A stretch of DNA of 64,000 nt from Actinomycetota bacterium (lineage in GTDB: Bacteria > Actinomycetota > Actinomycetes > S36-B12): positions 1-64,000 of the forward strand of contig JAUXRN010000257.1 of the NCBI GenBank assembly GCA_030681835.1. Direction: 5' to 3'. Shown one piece after another: positions 43,719 to 52,435 of the stretch. The notes under the pieces were generated by a model, which saw only the letters and a list, made by a program, of their open reading frames with translations, did not search any database and was not told where the DNA came from. The translations under genes were made by a program, and so were the position numbers. Positions within the stretch are counted from its first letter, which is position 1; each line of letters opens with the position of its first letter.

Positions 43719-45332
43719 CTAGACCCGCTCGTGGGCCTCCTCGATCGTCGTGCGACCGATCTCGGCGTAGATGTCCGGGGCCTTCGCACGCACGTAAAGG
43801 GCATACACGACGCCGATCACGAACAGGCCGATGACGTAGTACGGCATCCACTGGAACACGAGGCTGTCCGCCGCGAGTCCGGCCGCGAAGTTGCGGTTGG
43901 ACCAGAGCAGGTACAGCACGTAGAGCATGCCGGCCGCACCGACGATCGGGGCGATGAAGGTGGTCAGGATATTGCCCTTGTGCACCTTCTTGACCCAGAA
44001 GAACCAGATGACCGCGAAGCAGGTGATCGTCTGGACGATGAGCACCATCGCGGTGCCGATGAGGGCCAGCAGGCCATAGACGTTGACATAGGGGATGAGA
44101 TCCGGGGTGGCGACGGGGGTGCCGTTTGCATCCGGGACGTAGACGTTCGTGAAGAGCAGGAACAGGAGCATCAGCAGGACGGTGATGCCGCTCTGGACGA
44201 ACGAGGCGACGGCGGGGGAGCCGTGCTTCTCGTTCACGTGGCCCAGGCTGCGGCGCACGAACGGGGTGATGCTCTCGCGTCCCATGGCGTACAGGTAGCG
44301 GGATGCCGCATTGTGGAAGGCCATGGCGCAGGCGAACGAGCCGACGACGACGAGGAGCTTGTAGATGTTCTCCAGGAAGCCGCCGAGATTCTGGTTGACG
44401 AGGCCCAGCCACAGATCGATGGGCGACGCACCGGCGGAGATCTCGACAGAGGTGGCGGCACCGTTGCCGACGACGACCATCCACGACATCCACGTGTAGA
44501 ACAGGCCGAGGCCCACCACCGCGATCATGGTGGCCAGCGGCACGTTGCGCTTGGGGTTCCTCGACTCCTCGCCGTACACCGCGGTCGTCTCGTATCCGAC
44601 CCAGGACCAGAAGGCGAAGAAGATGCCGATGGCTGCGGCACCTGCGGCGACCCCGGTCCCGAAGGCCCCTTCGGGAAGAGAGGTGAAGGCCGCTACCGGG
44701 TTGACGGTGTCGGCCGCCATGTAGCCGTCGGGGCCGCCCTTGAAGAGCACCGACATGCCCAGCGTGCCCAGGATCAGGACCTCGGCCACGAGCGTCACGC
44801 CCAGCACGCTCGCGGCCAGCGACACCGAGAAGTACGAGAGGATCGCGATGATCGCGATGCCGATGAGGGCTATGACGAGCCAGTGGATGGTCAGCCCCAT
44901 GGGCACAAGGACGTACTGCGTGGTGAAGTACGCGAATCCGCCGATCAACGACGCCTCGAAGATGACGTAGGCAACGGCCGCGACCAGGCCCGAGGCCATG
45001 CCCCACACCTGGCCGAGCCCCTGCGAGATGAATCCGTAGAAGGCCCCGGCCGTGGTGACGTAGCGGGCCATGGCGACGAAACCGATGGTGAAGATCGTCA
45101 GCACAATGGTCGCGAAGAGGTAGCCGCCCGATACGGCGATGCCGTTGCCGTAGCCGATGGCGATCGGGACGTTGAGGCTCATCGCCGTGATCGGCGCCGC
45201 GTTCGCGACGGCCATGAACAGGACGCCGACGAGTCCGACCGCGCCGACCTTGAGTCGGGCGGAGTCCTGGGGTCGGATCTGGTGGTCTCCGGGAAGGGTG
45301 TGCGGGCCGTCCTCGTGGCTGCTCGTGCTCAT
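43719..45332 (-). CDS. APC-superfamily amino acid/amine permease (copy 3)
   Basis: A 537-residue transporter with about 12-13 helices, of the same subgroup as the permease at 23 kb. Both share a VGAVGLVGVLF or IGLVGVLFF start, PITAM, IGYGNGI and FAFWSWVGYETTAVYGEES. ATG 45332 follows GAAGGATGGTCC; the longer track ORF runs into the promoter region. It is divergent from the microcompartment operon, as a permease often is in RMM loci, and co-directional with the dehydratase operon. It probably imports the amino alcohol or related amine. Confidence 0.87.
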   Translation of the reverse strand: MSTSSHEDGPHTLPGDHQIRPQDSARLKVGAVGLVGVLFMAVANAAPITAMSLNVPIAIGYGNGIAVSGGYLFATIVLTIFTIGFVAMARYVTTAGAFYGFISQGLGQVWGMASGLVAAVAYVIFEASLIGGFAYFTTQYVLVPMGLTIHWLVIALIGIAIIAILSYFSVSLAASVLGVTLVAEVLILGTLGMSVLFKGGPDGYMAADTVNPVAAFTSLPEGAFGTGVAAGAAAIGIFFAFWSWVGYETTAVYGEESRNPKRNVPLATMIAVVGLGLFYTWMSWMVVVGNGAATSVEISAGASPIDLWLGLVNQNLGGFLENIYKLLVVVGSFACAMAFHNAASRYLYAMGRESITPFVRRSLGHVNEKHGSPAVASFVQSGITVLLMLLFLLFTNVYVPDANGTPVATPDLIPYVNVYGLLALIGTAMVLIVQTITCFAVIWFFWVKKVHKGNILTTFIAPIVGAAGMLYVLYLLWSNRNFAAGLAADSLVFQWMPYYVIGLFVIGVVYALYVRAKAPDIYAEIGRTTIEEAHERV

Positions 45333-45383
45333 GGACCATCCTTCGAGGGTCTCGACCCGCGTGATGCAGGTCACGTGGGTCGG

Positions 45384-45412
45384 AGTATGGCGCCCGCGAT
45401 AGACCGGTACAA
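45384..45412 (-). promoter_or_regulatory. Promoter for the permease/dehydratase operon
   Basis: On the minus strand, TTGTAC (45407-45412), a 17-base spacer and CATACT (45384-45389) form a sigma70-like promoter. The transcript would begin near 45377 with a leader of about 45 nt before ATG 45332. Confidence 0.55.
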
Positions 45413-45445
45413 GCACATTCGACGTTTCCGGTCTGGAAGGATCCT

Positions 45446-45493
45446 GACCGTTAAGTCGATTGGTCTTGATTCGGTCTGCTTATTCGGTATTAT
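45446..45493 (+). promoter_or_regulatory. Leaderless-type promoter with repeats for the microcompartment operon
   Basis: TTGATT (45466-45471), a 16-base spacer and TATTAT (45488-45493) lie so close to GTG 45500 that transcription should start at the start codon itself. No Shine-Dalgarno is present. The promoter overlaps two direct repeats (CTTGATTCGGT at 45465 and GCTTATTCGGT at 45478, 13 bp apart) and an upstream inverted pair GACC...GGTC. These are candidate binding sites for the GntR/UTRA regulator encoded at the end of the operon. Confidence 0.65.
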
Positions 45494-45499
45494 TCGCGT

Positions 45500-46825
45500 G
45501 TGAGCGGTCAGACCAATCTTGAGTCAGCGGGGTCGGCGGGGTACGACTACGGCCTGTTCTCGTTCGCCTCGAAGGCCGAGGTTCTCGACAAGGCCAAGGA
45601 GTACTGGAACCCCGGGAAGACGCAGTTCTGGATCGACGCGGGGGTCCCGCTGGTCATCGACCGGCGCGAGGAGTACTACATCTGGGACATGTCGGGCAAG
45701 CGCCTGATCGACCTGCACCTCAACGGTGGCACCTACAACATCGGCCACCGGAACCCGGAGGTCGTCCAGGCCCTGACTGTCGCCATGCAGCACTTCGACA
45801 TCGGCAACCACCACTTCCCGGCACTGGCACGGACCGCCCTCGCCGAGGCCCTCATCGCCTCCGCGCCCGAGGGGCTGTCGAAGGTCATCTACGGATCCGG
45901 CGGTGGCGAGGCGATCGACATCGCGCTGAAGACGGCCCGTCACACCACGCAGAAGCGCAAGATCGTCTCGATCATCAAGGCCTACCACGGGCATACTGGC
46001 CTGGCGGTCGGCACGGGTGATGACCGGTTCTCCAAGCTGTTCCTCGCCGACCAGCCCGAGGAGTTCCCGCACGTCCCGTTCAACGACCTCGACGCGATGG
46101 AGGACGCCCTCCGCGGGCGCGACGTCGCGGCCGTGATCATGGAGACCATTCCCGCCACCTACGGCTTCCCGCTGCCCGACCCGGGCTACCTGCGCGCGGT
46201 CAAGGGGCTGTGCGAGGAGTACGACGCGCTCTACATCGCCGACGAAGTGCAGACCGGCTTGATGCGCACCGGGGAGCTGTGGGGGATTACCAAGGAGGGC
46301 ATCGCGCCGGACATCCTCGTGACCGGCAAGGGCATCTCGGGGGGCATGTACCCAATCGCCTGCGTCCTGGTGAACGAGAAGTCGGCTGGCTGGCTCACCG
46401 AGGACGGCTTCGGCCACATCTCGACATTCGGCGGTGCCGAGCTCGGCTGCATCGCGGCGATCAAGGCGCTGGAGATCTGCTCCCGCGACGAGACGCGGTC
46501 GATGGTCCACTACATCGCCGACCTGGTCGGCACCGGCCTGCGTGCCATCCAGGCCGAGTACCCCGAGTGGTTCGTGGGCATCAGGCAGAACGGCGTGATC
46601 CTCGGACTGGAGTTCAACGATCCGCAGGGCGCGAAGTACGTCATGCGCCATCTGTACGAGAACGGTGTCTGGGCCATCTTCTCCACCCTCGACTCCCGCG
46701 TCCTGCAGTTCAAGCCGGGGATCCTGCTCAAGCCCGAGGTGGTCGAGGAGGTGCTCGACCGTACGGAGGTGGCGATCGGCCGGGCCTACCGCGAGGTCAT
46801 GGGCCTGCGGAAGGCAGGCCGATGA
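45500..46825 (+). CDS. Class III aminotransferase (PLP), first enzyme of the microcompartment operon
   Basis: A 441-residue PLP enzyme. The PLP lysine is in LVTGKGISGGMYP, the cofactor-binding Asp in YIADEVQTGLMRTG, and YGSGGGEAIDIALK holds the phosphate. Class III enzymes include transaminases and amino-alcohol-phosphate phospho-lyases. In an RMM-type locus it may turn aminoacetone into methylglyoxal, or split phosphorylated aminopropanol to propionaldehyde; the kinase downstream would fit the second. The start GTG 45500 sits directly behind a -10 box. It overlaps the aldehyde dehydrogenase as ATGA. No encapsulation helix is seen at either end. Confidence 0.88.
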   Translation: MSGQTNLESAGSAGYDYGLFSFASKAEVLDKAKEYWNPGKTQFWIDAGVPLVIDRREEYYIWDMSGKRLIDLHLNGGTYNIGHRNPEVVQALTVAMQHFDIGNHHFPALARTALAEALIASAPEGLSKVIYGSGGGEAIDIALKTARHTTQKRKIVSIIKAYHGHTGLAVGTGDDRFSKLFLADQPEEFPHVPFNDLDAMEDALRGRDVAAVIMETIPATYGFPLPDPGYLRAVKGLCEEYDALYIADEVQTGLMRTGELWGITKEGIAPDILVTGKGISGGMYPIACVLVNEKSAGWLTEDGFGHISTFGGAELGCIAAIKALEICSRDETRSMVHYIADLVGTGLRAIQAEYPEWFVGIRQNGVILGLEFNDPQGAKYVMRHLYENGVWAIFSTLDSRVLQFKPGILLKPEVVEEVLDRTEVAIGRAYREVMGLRKAGR

Positions 46826-48384
46826 CGGCCCTTCTGGCGGACATCCCGCTCGAGCCGGCCGGCGTTCCGCGCGGCCGGGCGATGGTCGAGCGCGCCGATT
46901 GGGCCGCGCGGTCGTTCGCGACCTACGACATCGAGACCGTCCGTCGCATTGCGAAGGCGGCCGCCGAAGCAGGGGAGAAGCACGCATCGGAGTTCGCGGA
47001 GGCGGCCGTCGCCGAGACGGGCTTCGGCGTGGCCGAGCACAAGGTGCTCAAGAACGTGGCGTGCTCGATCGGCATCTGGAACACCTACGGCTCGCATGAC
47101 TACGTCTCACCGGTCGTGCACGCCGACCGGCGCATCGTCGAGATCCCCCGTCCGGCAGGGGTGGTCCTTGCGCTGACGCCGTCCACCAACCCGGTCGCCA
47201 CCACCTACTTCAAGATCATGCTGGCGCTGCTCTCGCGGAACGCGATCATCATCAGCCCGCATCCGTTCGCCCGGAAGGTGGGCGTGCAGGCTGCGCACGT
47301 CATGCGGGACGCCGCCATCGCGGCGGGTGCCCCCGACGGCTGCATCCAGGTCGCCGAGGAGCCGTCCATCCCGCTGATCAACGCGCTCATGACCGATGAG
47401 CGCGTCGACGTCATCGTCGCGACGGGCGGAACTCCCATGGTCCGCGCCGCCTACCGCAGCGGCAACCCGGCTATCGGGGTGGGCCCGGGCAATGTCCCCG
47501 TCCTGGTCGACGGCACCGCGGATCTCACGCTCGCGGCCCGGCGCCTGGTCGCAAGCAAGAGCTTCGACAACTCGATCCTGTGCACCAACGAGTCGGTCGT
47601 CATCGTCGAGGAGCGCATCGAGGCACCGTTCACGGCCGCGATGAAGCGCGAAGGTGCCTACGTCCTCGAGGGCGACGAGATCGATTCGGTGCGCGGGGTC
47701 ATCTTCGAGGGCGACCACTTCAACACGGCATGGGTCGGCAAGTCCGCGCTGCGGATCGCCGACGCCGCCGGAGTCAAGGTCCCCAAGGCCACGAAGGTCC
47801 TGGTGGCGCCGTTCTCGATCGTCGTGCCCGAGGAGATGCTCGCTCACGAGAAGCTGTGCCCGGTCCTCGGGATGGTCACGGTCCCGAGCGCCGCTCGCGG
47901 CATCGATGCGGCTCGTGCCGTGCTGCGCATCACCGGCGCCGGCCACAGCGCCGCGATCCACAGTGAGGACGCCGACACGATCATGGCGTTCGCGGCCGCG
48001 GTCCGGGTCCTGCGGGTCTCCGTCAATGTCGGCAACAGCCTCGGCAGCGCGGGGATCGAGACCAACCTGGCGCCCAGCATGACCATCGGCACCGGCTTCT
48101 TCGGTCGATCCTCGGTGGGGGAGAACCTCGAGCCGAAGCACCTGGTGAACCACACCCGGATCGCCTACAGCTCCGATGAGCGGATCCCGATGGCCGACTT
48201 TGCCGGGCTCAGCCCGTGGCAGGCGCCGCATGGTCCCGTCCCGACCTACCCGATCGCGTCCAACATGGACGATGCGCCGCAGCTGGTCAGGGCCAACGGC
48301 CCGGCCAGCGAGTCGACGGACGAGCTGCGGGATGAGATCCGCAAGCTCGTCATCGAAGAACTCCGACAGATCATCAAGGGCTGA
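46822..48384 (+). CDS. Microcompartment acylating aldehyde dehydrogenase (PduP/EutE-like) with C-terminal encapsulation helix
   Basis: A 520-residue CoA-acylating aldehyde dehydrogenase. The catalytic cysteine is Cys254 in NSILCTNES, preceded by VGPGNVPVLVD typical of PduP/EutE. It oxidises an aldehyde to an acyl-CoA with NAD. After residue about 475 comes a low-complexity linker (RANGPASEST) and then an amphipathic helix, DELRDEIRKLVIEELRQI, at the extreme C-terminus. This is the usual form of a cargo-targeting peptide in microcompartments. ATG 46822 overlaps the aminotransferase stop. Only 3 bp separate it from the first shell gene. It is the best-supported cargo enzyme here. Confidence 0.92.
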   Translation: MTALLADIPLEPAGVPRGRAMVERADWAARSFATYDIETVRRIAKAAAEAGEKHASEFAEAAVAETGFGVAEHKVLKNVACSIGIWNTYGSHDYVSPVVHADRRIVEIPRPAGVVLALTPSTNPVATTYFKIMLALLSRNAIIISPHPFARKVGVQAAHVMRDAAIAAGAPDGCIQVAEEPSIPLINALMTDERVDVIVATGGTPMVRAAYRSGNPAIGVGPGNVPVLVDGTADLTLAARRLVASKSFDNSILCTNESVVIVEERIEAPFTAAMKREGAYVLEGDEIDSVRGVIFEGDHFNTAWVGKSALRIADAAGVKVPKATKVLVAPFSIVVPEEMLAHEKLCPVLGMVTVPSAARGIDAARAVLRITGAGHSAAIHSEDADTIMAFAAAVRVLRVSVNVGNSLGSAGIETNLAPSMTIGTGFFGRSSVGENLEPKHLVNHTRIAYSSDERIPMADFAGLSPWQAPHGPVPTYPIASNMDDAPQLVRANGPASESTDELRDEIRKLVIEELRQIIKG

Positions 48385-48387
48385 CAC

Positions 48388-48990
48388 GTGGCTGAGCTGA
48401 GATCGTTCATCTTCCTCGATCGCCTGCAACCGCAGACGATGTGCTACCTCGGCACCTGGGTGCGCGGGTCGCTCCCTCGCGCTGACTACGCCGCGCAGAT
48501 CATCGAGGTGGCTCCGGGCCTCGATATCGAGCCCCTCACCGACGTTGCGCTCAAGCACGCCGACGTGGGTGCGGGCATCCTGTTCGTCGAGCGGCAGTTC
48601 GGCTACCTGGAGATGCACGGCCCCACCAGCTCGGTGCGCAGCGCTGCGGATGCCGTACTGGACCAGTTGGGGGCGACTGCGGCCAGCGCCACGCGGCCGC
48701 AGGTGCTCGCATCGCGAATCGTCCCGAAGATCGACCGCCAGCACGCGTTCCTGATCAACCGGAACAAGATCGGCTCGATGGCGCTGCCCGGCCAGTCGAT
48801 GTTCGTCCTGGAGATGCAGCCGGCCAGCTACGCCATCCTCGCGGCGAACGAGGCGGAGAAATCCGCCCGCATCACGCTCGTGGACTACCGGATGGCAGGT
48901 GCCACCGGGCGCCTGTACCTGACCGGGTCGGAGTCCGAGGTGCGCGCAGCAGCCGAGGCGGCCGAGGCGGCCCTGGAGGCGGTGGCCTGA
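48388..48990 (+). CDS. Microcompartment shell protein, BMC-T (tandem domain), first copy
   Basis: A 200-residue protein with two BMC domains in tandem (about 10-100 and 110-195), forming a pseudo-hexameric trimer in the shell. The first domain contains IEVAPGLDIEPLTDVALKHADV and [15 protein letters not shown]. The second has LINRNKIGSMALPGQSMFVLEM and the C-terminal GRLYLTGSESEVRAAAEAA. It is closely related to the second BMC-T at 49958, with the shared ERQFG and AANEAEK. Starts at GTG 48388, 3 bp after the aldehyde dehydrogenase; the stop overlaps the next start. Confidence 0.92.
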   Translation: MAELRSFIFLDRLQPQTMCYLGTWVRGSLPRADYAAQIIEVAPGLDIEPLTDVALKHADVGAGILFVERQFGYLEMHGPTSSVRSAADAVLDQLGATAASATRPQVLASRIVPKIDRQHAFLINRNKIGSMALPGQSMFVLEMQPASYAILAANEAEKSARITLVDYRMAGATGRLYLTGSESEVRAAAEAAEAALEAVA

Positions 48991-49349
48991 TGTCCACGGC
49001 GGTACCGCCCGATCTCCTGCGCGAGGTCATCCGCGAAGTCGTGCGCGAGGTCATCCGCGAGGTCGTCGCGGAGGAGATCGCCGCGGCGGCCGCGGGCTCG
49101 CTCGGGCGGGGCCCGGCGTCATCTGCATCGTCCCGCCGACACGTCGAGCCTGCCGCCCGTCGGCCGGATTTGCCGGGGCCGGCCACCGGCGGGTCCCCCG
49201 TGCTGCAGCGCGGCGCTCTCACCGAGCGCCATGTCCGCGCGGTCGACAAGTCCGGCACGATAACCATCGGCAAGGCCGTCGTCATCACGCCCCTGGCCCG
49301 CGAGCGAGCGAGGTCCATGGGTGTGCAGATCATCAGGATCGAAGGGTAG
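48990..49349 (+). CDS. Small microcompartment-associated protein with N-terminal amphipathic helix (unknown function)
   Basis: A 119-residue protein unlike the shell proteins. Residues about 6-36 are a repetitive amphipathic helix (LLREVIREVVREVIREVV), the form of an encapsulation peptide. A Pro/Ala/Ser/Arg-rich linker (about 40-70) follows. The last 45 residues form a small domain ending AVVITPLARERARSMGVQII; I recall similar TPxAR-like ends in other microcompartment accessory proteins, but cannot assign a function. It lies between BMC-T and BMC-P genes with 1-bp and 8-bp spacing. It may link cargo to the shell or nucleate the core. Confidence 0.78.
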   Translation: MSTAVPPDLLREVIREVVREVIREVVAEEIAAAAAGSLGRGPASSASSRRHVEPAARRPDLPGPATGGSPVLQRGALTERHVRAVDKSGTITIGKAVVITPLARERARSMGVQIIRIEG

Positions 49350-49357
49350 GAGAGGCC

Positions 49358-49609
49358 ATGCTGCGCGCACGCGTCATCGGAAACGTCTGGGCGACGAAGA
49401 AGGTCTCGTCGATCCCGAATGGGGCCTTCCTGGAGGTCGAGGTGGAGCCGGGTGGCTCGCGCCTCATCGCCTTCGACGTGCTGGGCTCCGGCGTCGGCGA
49501 GGCGGTCCTGGTCGCGACCGGGTCGGTCGCTGCGTCGTGGTTCGAGGGGGAGGCCCCGCCGATCGATGCCCTGATCATCGGGTCCATCGACGAATCCACG
49601 AGTCACTGA
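49358..49609 (+). CDS. Microcompartment vertex protein, BMC-P (EutN/CcmL family)
   Basis: An 83-residue pentamer-forming protein that caps shell vertices. [20 protein letters not shown] and the [19 protein letters not shown] block are diagnostic of EutN/CcmL. Length is normal. It starts at ATG 49358 with GTAGGAGAGGCC upstream. It is the only vertex protein in the window. A 70-bp gap without visible features follows before the BMC-H gene. Confidence 0.93.
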   Translation: MLRARVIGNVWATKKVSSIPNGAFLEVEVEPGGSRLIAFDVLGSGVGEAVLVATGSVAASWFEGEAPPIDALIIGSIDESTSH

Positions 49610-49679
49610 ACGGTTCCACGACACACGTCACGGACCTCACCACCGAGCCGGGACGGTCACCACGAGGAAGGGAAGCACG

Positions 49680-49961
49680 ATGTCCAACTACGCGATCGGC
49701 ATGATCGAGACCCGGGGGTATGTTGCGGCACTCGCTGCGGCCGACGCCATGGTCAAGGCAGCCAACGTGACCATCGTCAGCCGGGAGCAGGTCGGCGCCG
49801 GCCTGGTGGCCGTCACCATCCAGGGTGACGTCGGAGCCGTCAAGGCGGCGACCGAGGCCGGGTCCGAGGCGGCGAGCCAGGTCGGTGAGCTCGTCAGCGT
49901 CCACGTGATCCCGCGTCCGCACGCAGAGCTCGCCAAGAACTTCGGCGTCTCGGCGTCGTGA
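49680..49961 (+). CDS. Microcompartment shell protein, BMC-H (hexamer)
   Basis: A 93-residue single-domain BMC protein, probably the main facet component. It begins [27 protein letters not shown] and ends [17 protein letters not shown], both typical of PduA/CcmK-type hexamers. The pore-loop region is [14 protein letters not shown]. The start ATG 49680 follows GAGGAAGGGAAG. The stop overlaps the start of the second BMC-T gene. Confidence 0.94.
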   Translation: MSNYAIGMIETRGYVAALAAADAMVKAANVTIVSREQVGAGLVAVTIQGDVGAVKAATEAGSEAASQVGELVSVHVIPRPHAELAKNFGVSAS

Positions 49962-50617
49962 CGACGGGCAGCATGCCCGCACCTGCGTCCCCGGAACTCC
50001 GCGTCTACCTGCAGATCGAGGATCTCCAGCCGCAGTTCGCGGCCTACCTCGGAACGCCGACGCGGGCGCGTGGCTACCCGCCGTACGCGGGCCAGCATTC
50101 GCTGATCGTCGAGGTGGCCCCTGGGCTCGCGATCGAGCGCGTCACCGATCTCGCCCTGCGGTCCGCGCCCGACGTCGCGCCGGGAATCCTGTTCGTCGAG
50201 CGGCAGTTCGGCGTGCTCGAGGTGCACGCGGACAGTCTCGACCACGTGCAGCAGGCTGGCTCGGCAATCCTGGCGGGGATCGATGCCCGGGCGGAGGACC
50301 AGATGCGCCCGCGGGTGCTGTTCCACGACATCATCGAGGACATCACCGACCAGCACGCGGTGATCATCAACCGCAATCGCCAGGCCTCGATGATCCTGCC
50401 GGGCCAGAGCCTGCTGGTCTTCGAGATGACCCCCGCGCTGTTCGCGGCCATGGCGGCGAACGAGGCCGAGAAGGCAGCACCCGACATCACGCTCGTCGAC
50501 GTGCAGATGATCGGGGCGGCCGGCCGCGTGTACATCTCGGGAACGACGCAGTCCGTGGCCGTCGCCCGCGAGGCGATCAGCACGGCTTTGGCTGCAGTGA
50601 CGGGACGCGACCAGTAG
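49958..50617 (+). CDS. Microcompartment shell protein, BMC-T (tandem domain), second copy
   Basis: A 219-residue tandem BMC protein. [18 protein letters not shown] and [14 protein letters not shown] mark the first domain, and [22 protein letters not shown] the second. It is a diverged paralogue of the protein at 48388, with a longer N-terminus. Two BMC-T, one BMC-H and one BMC-P make a complete minimal shell. GTG 49958 overlaps the BMC-H stop. A 43-bp gap containing GAAAGGAG leads to the kinase. Confidence 0.92.
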   Translation: MTTGSMPAPASPELRVYLQIEDLQPQFAAYLGTPTRARGYPPYAGQHSLIVEVAPGLAIERVTDLALRSAPDVAPGILFVERQFGVLEVHADSLDHVQQAGSAILAGIDARAEDQMRPRVLFHDIIEDITDQHAVIINRNRQASMILPGQSLLVFEMTPALFAAMAANEAEKAAPDITLVDVQMIGAAGRVYISGTTQSVAVAREAISTALAAVTGRDQ

Positions 50618-50660
50618 CGTCACGCGCGACGCGAGAGACCGTGGGTCGAAAGGAGCTGGA

Positions 50661-51638
50661 GTGCACGACGCAGTGACATCGTTCGAGGTGTTCGCCCACG
50701 CGTCGCTGCCCGCATACGGCCTCGACCCGAACGCCGAGGTGACCCTTCTCAACGTGTCCGAGAACGGCACCTTCCGGGTCGACGACCCGGTGCAGGGACG
50801 CTCGGTGCTTCGCGTCCATCGCACCGGCTATCACTCGCAGGAGGCAATCCTCAGCGAGCTCGACTGGATCGCCGCCCTGAGGGAGGACGGGATCGTCTCG
50901 ACGCCGGCCTTCATGCCCGCACTGGACGGTCAGCGGGTCGTCACGGCGCGGACGCCCGACGGAGGTGAGCGCCACGTCGTCCGGTTCGCGTGGGTCGACG
51001 GCGTGGAACCCACCGAGGACCGCCTGGCCCAGGACTTCGAGGAACTCGGTGCCATCACCGCCCGCCTGCATATCCACTCGAAGGCCTGGACGCGGCCCGC
51101 CGAGTTCACCAGGTTCGTGTGGGACTACGACACCTCGATCGGCGATCACGGACACTGGGGCAGGTGGCAGGAGGGCTTGGGCATCGGTCCCGCGGAGACG
51201 GCAATCCTCGACCGCTGCTCGACCAGGATCCGCGAGCGACTCGCGGCGTATGGCAAGGGGCCGGAGCGCTTCGGGCTGGTGCATGCCGACATGCGGCTGG
51301 CCAACCTTCTGGTCAACGGACCCGCGGTCAACGTGATCGACTTCGACGACTGTGGCCTGAGCTGGTTCATGTACGACCTCGGGTCATCGTTGTCGTTCAT
51401 CGAGCACGAGCCGTACGTGCCGGAGCTCGTCGACGCGTGGGTGCAGGGCTACCGGTCGGTGAGCCCGATGAGCGCCGAGGAGGAAGCCGAGCTGCCGACC
51501 TTCATCATGCTGCGCCGCATGCTGCTGGTCGCGTGGGTCGGGTCCCACGCCGCGACGGATACCGCACAGCAGATGGGCCCGGAGTACGGGGTGACGAGTT
51601 GCCGCCTGGCTGAGGAGTACCTCAGCAGGATGTCCTGA
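50661..51638 (+). CDS. Aminoglycoside-phosphotransferase-family kinase, probably acting on an amino alcohol
   Basis: A 325-residue APH-fold kinase. The catalytic loop reads [13 protein letters not shown], with the metal-binding Asp in [21 protein letters not shown] 50661 has GAAAGGAGCTGGA upstream. Kinases of this family are standard members of RMM-type loci and probably phosphorylate aminopropanol or a related compound. It has no encapsulation helix. A second, unrelated-looking kinase at 8.5 kb may serve the other amine pathway. Confidence 0.87.
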   Translation: MHDAVTSFEVFAHASLPAYGLDPNAEVTLLNVSENGTFRVDDPVQGRSVLRVHRTGYHSQEAILSELDWIAALREDGIVSTPAFMPALDGQRVVTARTPDGGERHVVRFAWVDGVEPTEDRLAQDFEELGAITARLHIHSKAWTRPAEFTRFVWDYDTSIGDHGHWGRWQEGLGIGPAETAILDRCSTRIRERLAAYGKGPERFGLVHADMRLANLLVNGPAVNVIDFDDCGLSWFMYDLGSSLSFIEHEPYVPELVDAWVQGYRSVSPMSAEEEAELPTFIMLRRMLLVAWVGSHAATDTAQQMGPEYGVTSCRLAEEYLSRMS

Positions 51639-51646
51639 GGAGGAAC

Positions 51647-52429
51647 ATGTTCGGATCAATCGCAGGTCGCTCCGTTGTCGTCACGGGCGCGACGAAGGGC
51701 ATCGGCAAGGGGATCGCGCGGGTGATGGTCAGGGCGGGCACGAACGTCCTCATCACCGGTCGCAACGAGGAGGATGCCAGGCGCACGGTCGGCGAACTGG
51801 CGGAGCTGGGCTCCGGGACAGTGGCCTACTTCCTCGGTGACGTCGCGGATGCGGGGGCCTGCCGCGACATGGCGCAGGCTGCCGTCGATGCCCATGGCGG
51901 AATTGACGTGCTCTGCGCGAATGCCGGGATCTTCCCCGACGCGAAGCTCGTCGACATGTCCGAGGTGGACATGGACCTGGTCCTCGGCACCAACGTGAAG
52001 GGCACGATCCTCAGCGTGCAGGCCTGCCTCCCGGCGCTCAAGGCGAGCGGCCATGGACGCGTGATCCTCACGTCGTCGATCACGGGGCCCATCACCGGCT
52101 ACCCGGGGTGGTCGCACTACGGCGCGAGCAAGGCTGCCCAGTTGGGGTTCATGCGGACGGCGTCGATCGAGCTCGCGCCGATGGGCATCACGGTCAACGC
52201 TGTCCTTCCCGGGAACATCGCGACCGAGGGGCTGGCAGATCTCGGCGAGGACTACCGTCGGTCCATGGAGATGTCCATTCCCCAGCGCCGGCTCGGCGAC
52301 GTCGAGGACATCGGCAACGTCGCGCTGTTCTTCGCCTCCGATGAGGCCGGCTACATCACCGGACAGGCCCTTGTCGTGGATGGTGGCCAGATCCTCCCGG
52401 AGTCCCTGGCGGCCCTCGAAGCGATGTAG
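51647..52429 (+). CDS. SDR, probable 1-amino-2-propanol dehydrogenase
   Basis: A 260-residue classical SDR with [12 protein letters not shown] and the catalytic YGASK. The context [19 protein letters not shown] and the C-terminal [13 protein letters not shown]-type region match the characterised aminopropanol dehydrogenases of Rhodococcus and of the Mycolicibacterium RMM. It would oxidise 1-amino-2-propanol to aminoacetone with NAD(P). It starts 8 bp after the kinase, and the regulator gene follows 6 bp later. It has no obvious targeting helix, so whether it acts inside or outside the shell is open. Confidence 0.86.
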   Translation: MFGSIAGRSVVVTGATKGIGKGIARVMVRAGTNVLITGRNEEDARRTVGELAELGSGTVAYFLGDVADAGACRDMAQAAVDAHGGIDVLCANAGIFPDAKLVDMSEVDMDLVLGTNVKGTILSVQACLPALKASGHGRVILTSSITGPITGYPGWSHYGASKAAQLGFMRTASIELAPMGITVNAVLPGNIATEGLADLGEDYRRSMEMSIPQRRLGDVEDIGNVALFFASDEAGYITGQALVVDGGQILPESLAALEAM

Positions 52430-52435
52430 GCAGCC

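Noticed and set aside
45524-46987. 487-aa minus-strand ORF
   Set aside because: Antisense to the aminotransferase; no recognisable domain.
48990-49100. Repeats at the start of the 119-aa gene as a CRISPR-like or tandem DNA repeat
   Set aside because: The GAGGTCATCCGCGA-type repeats are in frame and encode the heptad-like helix; explained by the protein.
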